DNA of 30,815 bases from Pholiota molesta (Eukaryota > Basidiomycota > Agaricomycetes > Agaricales > Strophariaceae), in NCBI GenBank assembly GCA_014925825.1, contig JACGCK010000378.1, forward strand, positions 1 to 30,815. The letters run 5' to 3'. Below the pieces are notes generated by a model. It was not told the origin of the DNA. It did not search any database and worked only from the letters and a program-made list of their open reading frames with translations. Positions 1-9,410 of this stretch are shown here, in pieces. The translations under genes were made by a program, and so were the position numbers. Within the stretch, counting starts at the first letter, position 1. Each line of letters opens with the position of its first letter.

Positions 1-216
1 GACTTGGCGAGGACGTGAATAACGAGTTAAGATGCGCGTTGTTTCGACGAGACGTACAAGTGAGCTACGTACGGACTAAGTAAGCTAGGTGAGCGAGGAC
101 GTGAATAACGAGTTAAGATGCGCGTTGTTTCGACGAGACGTACAAGTGAGCTACGTACGGACTAAGTAAGCTAGGTGAGACAAAACACATGACTAACTAC
201 GGACTTGATCATAACA
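1..216 (-). repeat. 3' LTR of the retrotransposon, truncated by window edge, with internal tandem duplication
   Basis: It matches the 5' LTR base for base, but an 86-bp unit is present twice in direct tandem (7-92 and 93-178). The first 13 bp expected from the other LTR are missing because the window begins inside it. The inner end TAACA at 212-216 is the complement of the TGTTA terminus. Confidence 0.95.
7..178. repeat. 86-bp direct tandem duplication inside the 3' LTR
   Basis: Units 7-92 and 93-178 are identical; the 5' LTR has one copy only. The unit contains the sequence that matches the primer-binding region, so a transcript start or R-region motif would be duplicated. Because reverse transcription makes both LTRs from one template, the difference most likely arose during or after integration. 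Confidence 0.93.
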
Positions 217-240
217 TCATCTCCCTTTTTACGAGGGAGT
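217..240 (-). other. Polypurine tract adjoining the 3' LTR
   Basis: On the minus strand a purine-rich run, AAAAAGGGAGATGA, lies directly before the LTR terminus TGTTATG. This is the expected position for the plus-strand primer of an LTR retrotransposon. Confidence 0.75.
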
Positions 241-3200
241 GTAACGAGTGGGAGGTTTGGAAACACGACCAGAAAGTAAAGTAGTGGAAGTGGGAGGAAC
301 GTAATTAGAACGAAGATTTTGTGAAAATAATGGGGGAGAAATAGGACGAATAGGATGAAATACAGAAGCAGAAGACACACCAAGATTACTATCTACGAGT
401 GACCGTTCAGCAGAAAGTGACCGTTGGGGTAACAGAGACCGTGTGGGAACCGAGGGACCAGGGACATTGTGGGGCAATGGAGCGGATGGGGCATGGACGG
501 AGGACGGGGACGGCGGAGCGGGCGCGGGAGCGACGGACGACGGAGGCTGTGAGGGATCAGAAATATTAGTATCGAAGGGAAATTGTTGTTGAAGAATTAA
601 AGGATGAGGCCGTGGTGCACGAGGGTGACGACGGTGGAATTTTTCTATAAGTTCATTAGAAGAAGAAGGAATGTCGGAGAGGGGAACCCAGGAGTTTTCG
701 GCGTCGGGTAAGCTGAACCAATGTACGAGGTATTCGTAACGATGGCCGGTTTTACGAGAGTCGAGGATGTTAGAAATGGATAAGGCGGGGTCGGAAATAG
801 AGAAAGGCTCGGGATCGGAATGGGAATGGAATTCGGAGGGGTCATTATAGGGTTCGAGGAGAGAGGTGTGGAAGACGGGGTGGAGACGAGAGAGATAGGA
901 GGGAAGACGAAGAAGATAGGATTGCTTGCCGACTTCTCGAACAATTGGATAAGGTCCAAGGCGGCGGTGATCAAGCTTGAGAGAGGGACGGGTGGTACGG
1001 ATGTTACGACGTAGGAGCCAGACTAGTTGGTCGGGTTGGTAGTGAGGGGAGGAGAGAGCATGTTCGTTGAAATATTTTTGTTGTTTTTCTTGCGAATACG
1101 TGAGTTCGGCACGAAGTTCTTGGTGAATGACGTCTAGGCGTTCAGTGAGATCGGAGGCGGCTGGGACTGATACGTTTTCGGAGAGTTTGGGAGAGAAAGT
1201 GGGATGGAAACCGTAGTTGGCGAAGAAAGGAGATTGTTTGGTGGAGGCGTTATCGCTGTTGTTGAATACAAACTCGGCGAGAGGAAGGTAGTCAACCCAG
1301 TCGTCTTGCTGGTAAGACGAGTACGCGCGCAGATAGGTCTCAAGAGTCTGGTTGGTACGTTCCGTGAGACCATCTGAGCGCGGGTGGAAAGCTGTAGAAG
1401 TTCGTGACTCAATGTCGAGACGCTTTGTTAGTTCTTTCCAAAAATTCGAAACAAAGAGAGCACCACGGTCAGAAATAATAGAATCAGGAAGACCGTGGTA
1501 GCGAAAAATGCGGTCGATGAAGATCCACGCAAGGTCGAAAGCAGTCATAGACTCGTTGCACGGAATGAAATGTGCAGCGCGAGTTAAACGATCACAAATG
1601 ACAAAAATTGAATCATACCCATGGGACTTCGGAAGCTTGACGATGAAGTCCATTGATAGCGATTTCCAAGGACGGTTGGGAATGTCGAGAGGTTGGAGAA
1701 GGCCATAGGGTTTATGACGTGGTATCTTGGTACGACAGCACGTATCGCACGCCGAGACGTAACGACGCACGTAGGTGTAGATCCCAGGCCAGGAGTAGTC
1801 ACGAAGGACTCTCTGTACCGTGTTGGTCCGGCCGGGATGACCACAAGAACGCAGTCATGACGCGAGAACAAAATCTCGGCGCGTAGAGACTTGGGAACGT
1901 AGACACGGCCCTTGTGAAAGACCATATCGTCCTGGAAGGTAAAGTCGGAATCGCCTCTGAGAACCGCCTCACGCCACTCGGTATCTTCACGAAACGCGGT
2001 TTTAAAACGTTCGAGAAGTTCCGAATTGTCAATGGCGAGAGTGGTGAGAGCGTTGACAGGAGGAGAAAAAGAAATGGCATTGATCGCCGCAATATAATCT
2101 GTAGCATCAGCGGGAAAAATACGTTCGGTGTGAATAGGAGAAATTAATGCTTTCTTTTGGTACTCCAAGACGTCATCTCCCTTTTTAGGGAAATAGTCTG
2201 GACGTCGCGACGAAGCGTCAGCGACGTTCTTGGAACCAGGAGCCCAATCGAGTCGAAAATCGAACTCGGAAAGAAACATAGACCACCGAGCTTGACGGCG
2301 ATTAAGAACATGAGAAGACATAAAATACTCAAGATTTTTGTGGTCACAAATGACCGAGATGGGGTGCGAAGTTCCCATTAACCACGGTCGCATGTCGCGG
2401 AAGGAATCCACGATAGCGAGAAGTTCCTTGTCATGAACTTCGTAGTTAATTTCGGAAGGGGAGAACTTGCGAGAATGGTACGCGACGGGATGAAGTTGGC
2501 CATCATCGTCGGGTTGTTGAAGGATGCCAGACAGAGCAAAATCAGATGCGTCTGTGGCGAGAGTAGCAGGTCTAGAGGGATCAAAGTGATGGAGAACGGG
2601 ATAAGAAGTGAAAGCGCGCTTGAGCTTTTCAAACGCGTCATGCGCAACATCAGAATAAGAGAAAGTCGCGTTTTTATGTGTGAGAGAATTTAATGGGAGG
2701 GCGATTGAAGCATAATGAGGAATAAAACGACGATAAAAATTGGTAAAGCCCAAAAATGATTGAATATCGCGAGTGGCATGAGGAGCCGGCCACTCAGCAA
2801 TGGTGGAAAGTTTCTTTGGGTTCATCTTGATGCCGTCAGCACCGAGAAGATACCCGAGATACTCGACCTCTGTTTTATCGAACTCACATTTCTTTGCGTT
2901 AGCAAAGAGCTGTGCGTCGCGAAGACGGTCGAGGACGAGCTTGACTTGAGCGTCATGCTCGTCTTGGGTGCGAGAAAAGATAAGAATATCGTCAAGGTAA
3001 ACGACGCAGAACACGCCGACATAGTCACGTAACGTGTCCTGAATGAAAGCTTGAAAGGTCGCGGGGGCATTGGTCAACCCAAATGGCATGACGAGGTACT
3101 CATAAAGACCTAGAGAGGTCCGGAAAGCAGTTTTCCACTCGTCGCCAGCGCGAATACGAATAAGATTAAAAGCATTCTTCAGGTCGAGGACCGTGAAGAG

Positions 3201-4574
3201 TTTGCATCCGCGAGTGCGGTCGAGAAGATCATCAATATGGGGGAGAGGATACCTGTTTTTCTTTGTGATGGCGTTGAGACCACGATAGTCCACGCAAAGA
3301 CGGAGATCGCCCGTTTTACGTTTGGTGAAGAGGATGGGAGAGGCCGCTGAAGACGTCGAACGGCGGATGAACCCTTTCTTGACGTGTTCATCCACGTATT
3401 CGGAGAGCGCCTTTTGCTCATCCTGGGTGAGTCGATACATAGGACCAAAAGGAGGATCCTTCCCCTCCTCAATGTCGATAGCGCAATCGTAAGGACGATG
3501 AGGAGGAAGGTTATCGACCTTAGTCGAGGAGAAAACGGTGTTGGCCCAAGCCATATATTTTCCAGGAACAAATGGAGAAGAATCTGTAGACGGAAGAGGG
3601 TCTTTGGATTCGGAAATGTCATCTGCGAGAGAAGAAGTCGCAGCGACGTAGGCGGGAGAATTCGTAGGCACAAAACGAAGAGCAGTAACAGGAGAATTTT
3701 TAGAATATTTAGCAAAGCGATGAGGATTCGAAATGGAGATATCAGGTTTACGAGAAGGCAAAGGATTCTCAAAAGAAGAGCGACCGAAGCCGGTCCACTT
3801 CGTGAGATACGAGAGATACGTAGGCGAAGGCGAAAGAGATATTTCGGAATCATGCTCGAAAGGAGACGTCGCAGGGGACGGCTTTGAACGTGGAGAATGA
3901 GAAGTCAAGGAACCGCGATGTAGACCGAGGCCTAATCCGGCGGTGGTAATTGAACACTCGTGAAGAGTATTCCGAGGAGGTAGGCGATCAAGACCGGAGC
4001 CTCTCGCAGGAACGTAGACAGGTGAGCGTGAAAGCCCACAACATGAAAGAGTAAGATCTGGATTATTCCAGTCGATGTCTGGATTATGGCGTTTAAGCCA
4101 ATCGAGACCCAGAATTATGGGAAAAGCCACGGAAACAACACTCAAAGAGATGTTCTCTGAATGTCGGTCCATGGAAAGTTGAGTCAAAACGTCTTGGGTT
4201 ACAAGACCGGAAGCTATAGGACGATTGTCCACAGCGAGAATAGGAATCGGTACATCTTTTGATCGACGAGGAAGTGAATGTCGATTACAAAAGACTTCCG
4301 AAATACAAGACGCAGAAGCGCCGCAGTCAATAAGAGCATAAGTAGAGATAGATTTTCGATTTGGGAAATTTAGAGTAATATTGATAAAGAAATGATCAGG
4401 AGAAGTCGAATCACGAAGCGAGGCAAAAATATAAGAAGGAGACGGAATAGACGAGAAGGCAATCCACTGTCCATTATTGAGCTGGACGTGGTGGATGGGC
4501 TCCGAAGGTGAGAGATGAGTCCCTACATCTGTATCCGGTAGCCCTGGGACTGGTGAAGATGGGCTACCGGTCAA
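229..4574 (-). CDS. pol: Pol polyprotein (protease, RT, RNase H, integrase, chromodomain), one frame break
   Basis: The first reading frame (4574 to about 1845) has no ATG at its head; it is open from 4613, upstream of the gag stop, and is entered by a -1 shift. The protease active site reads DCGAS at residue 83, where D-S/T-G is usual. The RT catalytic YLDD is at residues 526-529, followed by RNase H (ATDAS). The frame then changes inside the HHCC zinc-binding region of the integrase, between about 1841 and 1858, consistent with one lost base. The second frame carries the integrase DDE triad with the canonical 35-residue D-E spacing, a GPY motif and a C-terminal chromodomain, then a Pro/Ser-rich tail ending at 229. 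The chromodomain would be expected to target integration to modified chromatin (family knowledge). The single break could be a real lesion or an assembly error. Confidence 0.92.
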
Positions 4575-4583
4575 GCTTTTCCC
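4518..4583 (-). promoter_or_regulatory. Programmed -1 ribosomal frameshift signal with predicted H-type pseudoknot
   Basis: The slippery heptamer GGGAAAA (4583-4577) is in phase X XXY YYZ with gag, and slipping back one base enters the pol frame exactly. After a 6-nt spacer that contains the gag stop, a 10-bp perfect stem forms between CCGGTAGCCC (4570-4561) and GGGCTACCGG (4544-4535). The 16-nt loop contains AGTCCC (4551-4546), complementary to GGGACT (4523-4518), giving a second 6-bp stem and an H-type pseudoknot with loops of 9, 1 and 11 nt. Spacer length, stem size and heptamer class match known -1 frameshift signals. Confidence 0.88.
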
Positions 4584-5674
4584 GAAGGAGAAGCTTTGGA
4601 CTTTTGCGTATATTTACGCTTGGCAACGTCAGACATATTGGGACAGTCATGGACGGTGTGTTTGCCTTGACCGCAATAAAAACATAAACCTTCCTTGCGA
4701 CGACGCTCGCGTTCGCTCGGAGTGATAGGTCCACGCTTAATCGCGTCAACCTCCATTGGGACAACATCGTTGTTCGACGACGAAGCCGCAGGAGCGTTGG
4801 TGGAAGGACGAGAATCATTAGGAAGCTGAGGGAAATAAGGCTTAGGGGCCTTAGAAGATCCATTCTGGCGTTCAAGGTTGCGACGATGAAGCTTGTTGTC
4901 AATATTAATGACAAGCTTAACATAATCATCGAGTTCCGAAGGAACATCGGTGAGTAAAGCAACAGCCAGAGCGTCCTTGACATTGTCCTTGAGACCGTCA
5001 TAAAACATCTGAATCGCCGTTTGATCCGTCAGATCAAGTTCCCAAGAGAGCTCGCGGAAACGCGATGCATAATTAGACGCCGATCCCGGAGCCTGCTTGA
5101 GTTTGCGAAGCTTAGCTAAAGCAGTCGCATAGCGATCCGAATCTTCGAAATGTTTTTTGAATGAAGTGAGGAATAAATCATAATTTTCCATGAGCTCAGG
5201 GTGGTTCTTCTCAATGGAAGTATACCACGCACTCGGGGATCCATCCTTAAGATAGAACCCGAAGTACAAGCATTTGTCTTTGCTTGTAACGAGAGCACGG
5301 CGTTGGAGAAACAAAGAATTTGAGATTTCACGCACGAAGGGATCAACCTGCTGAGCCGTTCCATCGAACATGCGAGGCTCGCGGACACGGGGAGCACCGC
5401 CAGAAGGCGCGGCGGGCGCAACGGGTGCCGGCGCCGCGGGCGCTTGATGCAAATTGAGCCGTTCGACAATTGCGGATAGCGCGGCGCGGTTGCCGGTAGT
5501 TTCGTCAGCCTGGCGGGTGACGAACGCTTCGAAGTTGTGACCAAGGCCGTAGATGGCGCGCCAGAGCGTCCTACGCTCTTCAGCTTCAGTGGGCGAAGGA
5601 GAAGAGGATTGGGGAGCAGGAATGCCCTGAGACACATCAGGCATTTGGGCCTCGGTGTCACCATGCATTGACAT
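4571..5674 (-). CDS. gag: Gag capsid/nucleocapsid protein
   Basis: This is an intact 367-residue ORF beginning with ATG at 5672-5674. Residues about 95-270 form the retrotransposon Gag capsid-like region, including the stretch around FDGTAQQVDPF and the SFKKHFED helix region. A single CCHC zinc knuckle, with spacing CX2CX4HX4C, is at residues 331-344, followed by a basic tail. Residues about 77-95 are Ala/Pro rich. The stop codon TGA (4571-4573) lies one codon after a GGGAAAA heptamer in the correct phase for -1 slippage, so Gag is the default product and Gag-Pol a minor one. Gag would form the virus-like particle in the cytoplasm. Confidence 0.93.
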   Translation of the reverse strand: MSMHGDTEAQMPDVSQGIPAPQSSSPSPTEAEERRTLWRAIYGLGHNFEAFVTRQADETTGNRAALSAIVERLNLHQAPAAPAPVAPAAPSGGAPRVREPRMFDGTAQQVDPFVREISNSLFLQRRALVTSKDKCLYFGFYLKDGSPSAWYTSIEKNHPELMENYDLFLTSFKKHFEDSDRYATALAKLRKLKQAPGSASNYASRFRELSWELDLTDQTAIQMFYDGLKDNVKDALAVALLTDVPSELDDYVKLVINIDNKLHRRNLERQNGSSKAPKPYFPQLPNDSRPSTNAPAASSSNNDVVPMEVDAIKRGPITPSERERRRKEGLCFYCGQGKHTVHDCPNMSDVAKRKYTQKSKASPSGKA

Positions 5675-5737
5675 TGTGCGAAAAGGGCGATAGAAGCGAG
5701 ATAGACAAAAATAGACGAGATAAGCTTTTAGGTTGTG

Positions 5738-5749
5738 GTCGAAACAAAC
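5738..5749 (-). other. Primer-binding region, candidate self-priming type
   Basis: The sequence directly inside the 5' LTR does not begin with TGG, as expected for a tRNA 3' CCA end. Instead 5738-5747 is the exact 10-nt complement of a segment within the LTR (5801-5810). This resembles the self-priming arrangement of the Tf1/sushi class, where the 5' end of the transcript folds back onto the primer-binding site. Confidence 0.5.
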
Positions 5750-5892
5750 TGTTACGGTCAGGGACTTGGCGAGGACGTGAATAACGAGTTAAGATGCGCG
5801 TTGTTTCGACGAGACGTACAAGTGAGCTACGTACGGACTAAGTAAGCTAGGTGAGACAAAACACATGACTAACTACGGACTTGATCATAACA
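5750..5892 (-). repeat. 5' LTR of the retrotransposon, complete, 143 bp
   Basis: It starts TGTTA and ends TAACA, giving the TG...CA termini and 5-bp inverted ends typical of LTRs. It is unusually short. It contains one copy of the 86-bp unit that is doubled in the other LTR. Its outer end is 125 bp from the APC6 start codon. Confidence 0.95.
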
Positions 5893-6017
5893 GTCCGCCC
5901 TTTCAGCTAGCGCTACCAGCGCCTCGATATACAATCCCCAAGACCAGATTGACTTCTCGTCGTTTTCACAAGCTATAGTCGCTTTCTATTACATCTGACT
6001 TTCATTGGAATAACACC

Positions 6018-8881
6018 ATGGACTCGACCCCTCCACCTTCCAATCCCTTTGGAATACCTCACATTCCCCGGCTATCTTCTCCTTCGGGGTCTAGAATGCG
6101 TTCATCTATTGGCTCGACCTTTTCTTTCGGCCCTCAAAATCTAATAGACTCGTATATGGACGCGAATTCTAGTACTCTTTCCCACACAAACAACTCGGCC
6201 TTGGACCCAAGTCGTTCAATCCTTACGGCCTCCCCCCAGAGATCGCCGCGTAGACACAAGAAAGGGAAGTCGAGTACAAGTCGACATCCACTAGCGAACG
6301 ACACGACAGACGTCTTTCAGGATTTTGAAGATGATGCTGACGACGAGGATGAATATGAGTGGGGAATGGTTGATCGGATGCGACTGTGGCGCCACGACGC
6401 GCTAATGCAGCATCTATATGACACGGCGGCTTTCTGGGGAGACAAAATCTTGAGCTGGACAAGTACGTCACGCTCTGATAAATTTCTGTAATCTCCTTAA
6501 ATGCGAATATCTTAGATGATGCAAACGATGCTTTCTGGCTTGCTCAGACCTACTTCATGACGCACCAATATTCTCGTGCTGAACGTCTCCTCACCCGTCC
6601 ATTTGCAACCAGCTCCTCCAAAAAACCTCAAGTACCCGCGTCGCAAACCAACGGCCACTTTCCATCGACGTCGAAAGGCAAAGGTCGCGAACACGACGCG
6701 TCCCAGTTGATGTTATCCATGCCTCGCTTGCCAATGGGTCCAGGAGGCATGATCGAGCTACCAGAAGAGATGCAGGACCGTGTTTCGCGTCTCGTTGATA
6801 TGAGCGTCGCATGCCGGTACCTTGCAGCATTGTGTCAGGTTCGACTTTCGTTTTCACGACCCATCAGCATCAGTTTGACGTAGAACCCTAGATTAGGCAA
6901 GGAAATTGGGCAGATGCCACAGAGATGCTAGGAGAAGCCAATCCTTTCAACGGATCCAGTGCGTTTCTCTGTGTATCTTAAATGGCGATATTGCCTCATA
7001 ACCTGAATTCCCATAGTTAGAACTGGTTCTGCTGTACCGAACGTTGACGGAGGAATCAAGGTAACAAATATCTGACAATTATTCATTGCTGCGATTTTAA
7101 TGCTGTATCTAGGTTGAAGCTTCCATGTGCCATTTGAGAGGCATTCTCATGCTTAAACTCAATCGTGGAGACCAAGCCAAGCAGTGTTTCATGGAAGCAC
7201 TTGCCTTGGATGTTAAATGCTATGACGCCTTTGAACAGCTGATCTCGGGCGAAATGATGACTCCGGATGAAGGTACTTCCACTCGTTTCTCAAGTTGGGG
7301 ACCTATTCGAAGTTTTTTTCTTTCTTTCTTTAGAGTGGCAGTTCGTCCAAGGACTGGCATATGCTTCCCAGGCTCCCCAGGATTCTGAATTTGTGCAACT
7401 GATATATACAGCCCGTCTGCGCAAATACAAACATGCTACCGAACATGCGCTGACTAGACAGCGTCTGGTTGATGAGTACGGCCTGGGAGATAACCCCGAT
7501 GTGCTATTCAGTTTCGCGGATGCTCTTTATTCCAATTTCCGATGGGCCGACTGCTTTACGATAACATCTCGGTTCGTGGAATCTACATCGTTCATTCTAT
7601 ATAGCCTCATAAATTCATAAACTTAGGATCCTTGGCCTGGTGTCTATTCATAATCAAACTATGCCGCTACACATCGCTTGCATGTATCACCTATCACACC
7701 TTCATTCCCGGCTTTTCATTCTAGCGCACGAGCTCGTGGATCGTGAACCGGAGAATGCTATGAGCTGGTACGCTGTGGGAGTCTGGTATTTGAGTAATGG
7801 AAAATGGGCCGAAGCACGACAGTATTTTAGGTTTGTGCCTTTTCTTAGTCTCGGGTTTGTAGGTTTGCCTGACGGTTTGATCATCACAGCAAAACATCAT
7901 TAATGGACCCACGCTTCGCGCCAGCTTGGATAGCTTTTGGGCACACATTCGCACTCGAAGGAGAGCATGACCATGCTGTGACAGCTTATTCGACATGTGC
8001 GCGTATGTTCACCGGGTTTGTGTACTATTTCGTGCATCGTAATTCCTTATTTTGATTGCATTTCTAAAGATCACATCTACCGTTGATGTTCGTGGGTATG
8101 GAACACATCATGCTATCCAATTTCATTCTGGCAGACGAAGCGCTAGCTGCCGCGTATACAATGTGTGATGGTGATCCATTGCTGTTGAACGAACAAGCTG
8201 TCATGGCGTACAACCACGGAGAGTGAGTGATAGACAGACACGCTCCACAAATATAGATGGTATGGCTTCATTGACGAACGTGTCTCTCGTAGCTTCGAAA
8301 AAGCAGCTCACCTTTTCCAGTCGGCCCTCGACCTGGCGCAAGTTACTCAGAGCTCGCAAAAAGCATGGGCGACCACTTACCTTAACCTGGGAACCTGCTA
8401 TCGTAAACTCAAGTATGACCCTCTCCCATTACTGTTTTTGTCCCTTCTCCCCATATTCATCATCTAATTAGGCGTCTCGAAGAAGCCCGCGATAGTTATC
8501 AGAAGGTGCTAGAACTCGATGCTCGTCATTCAATAGCCCTCGGATTTCTGGGGATGGTCCACCACTTGATGTGCAACGTTGACAAAGCTATTGTTAAATA
8601 TCATGAGGTGTGTTCTATGAATGATGCTCTTATCTACTCCGCTCTACATGCTCATATTGCTCAAGGCTCTGAGCATCGATCCCATCAACCCCCATATGCT
8701 GGAACTTCTGAATATGGCGCTCGAGTCTTCTGCTTCGATGCATGTGCCAGAAAGCAGTCCCGAATATCTTGCAGCTGCACAAGGAATAAGGGATCTACTC
8801 GCACGCAATCCAAAGGGCAAACAAAGGGTTCTTGCAGATGGACTGGCTGATGTTACTGCGGATGAGATGAGTATTGGCTAA
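6018..8881 (+). CDS. APC6: Anaphase-promoting complex subunit APC6/CDC16/Cut9, TPR protein
   Basis: The model is join(6018..6462, 6516..6838, 6892..6958, 7017..7060, 7113..7272, 7334..7571, 7627..7830, 7890..8015, 8070..8222, 8293..8412, 8472..8607, 8666..8881), 743 aa, with all introns GT-AG and 52-70 bp. The N-terminal ~110 residues are Ser/Pro-rich with an acidic patch, a likely phosphorylated tail. The rest is a chain of tetratricopeptide repeats closely resembling fission-yeast Cut9, including [14 protein letters not shown], the [12 protein letters not shown] helix pair and repeats such as [19 protein letters not shown]. As in the family, it would form a dimeric TPR scaffold in the nuclear APC/C ubiquitin ligase that drives anaphase and mitotic exit. 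Exon 4 is only 44 nt, and its acceptor at 7016 rather than 7020 is required to keep frame. The 5' flank has been shortened to 125 bp by a retrotransposon LTR. Confidence 0.95.
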
Positions 8882-9014
8882 TGATATACTTACAGTCATG
8901 GGTAGACATACTGTTATTCTTTCTAGCTTGTTTACATATTGTATAGCATGGCTGAAATGGATCTTACGCACAAGTATGTGGTGATCGACCACTTCTTCAC
9001 ATTACGAAAGTGGG

Positions 9015-9380
9015 GAGGTCGGAACTCTTACCGAAGATTCAAGAGCCTAATGAGTTTGAAATGCACTTGAAAAATGATGCGATTTGCGAGATGCGTGTAT
9101 TTCGAGAGGCCAAGGTCAGGATGATATTCTGGATGTAGGTTGGGTTAGAGTTGGGGAATATGCACTTAATCAACTGATCAATAGTGTTATAAAAAAGCAA
9201 TCGTCAAATCAAATCTTCGAGCTTGAGCTAGATAGAGCTTTTGATGAAGACACGAGAGAGCGACGTGACGCTCTCTCATCAAAAGGGGTAAGAATAATTC
9301 TTCATGAAAAGCCGCCCCAGAGGAAGAGTTGGTGGACTTTGGGAAAAGACATAGACCCAACTGAAGGCGATTCTTATTGA
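9015..9380 (+). pseudogene. Remnant 3' end of a duplicated F-box-type gene
   Basis: The translation of 9084-9380 matches the last ~75 residues of the F-box protein immediately downstream. It shares the block around QIFELELD, the PPQRK-WWTLGKDID segment and the EGDSY C-terminus, with high DNA identity at the end. Upstream similarity continues in another frame from about 9015 (segment around NDAICEM), so the fragment carries frameshifts and no start. It is a decayed tandem copy; no intact N-terminus exists between APC6 and here. Confidence 0.75.
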
Positions 9381-9410
9381 TAGGTTACGTTGTCTTTAGA
9401 AAAACCGTAA

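Larger units (their letters stand above)
1..5892 (-). mobile_element. Ty3/gypsy chromovirus LTR retrotransposon, nearly complete
   Basis: Reading on the minus strand the order is 5' LTR (5750-5892), primer-binding region, gag (4571-5674), pol in the -1 frame, polypurine tract and 3' LTR (1-216, cut by the window start). The domain order protease, reverse transcriptase, RNase H, integrase, GPY motif, chromodomain places it among the chromoviruses of Ty3/gypsy. The two LTRs are identical wherever they can be compared, apart from a tandem duplication in the 3' copy, so insertion was recent. Gag is intact and Pol is broken by a single frameshift, so this copy may be non-autonomous if the break is real. 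The target-site duplication cannot be checked because the left flank lies outside the window. Confidence 0.95.

Noticed and set aside
1..178. Direct repeats at the window start as a possible CRISPR array or satellite
   Set aside because: Only two 86-bp units with no spacers, and the same sequence forms the other LTR at 5750-5892.
3384..3887. 167-codon plus-strand frame inside pol
   Set aside because: An antisense shadow of the protease/RT region with Arg-rich, non-protein-like composition.
6959..7112. An apparent one-base frame break in APC6 at the exon 4/5 junction
   Set aside because: It arose from using the acceptor at 7020. With the acceptor at 7016 exon 4 reads in another frame, gives the conserved [14 protein letters not shown], and the whole CDS closes.
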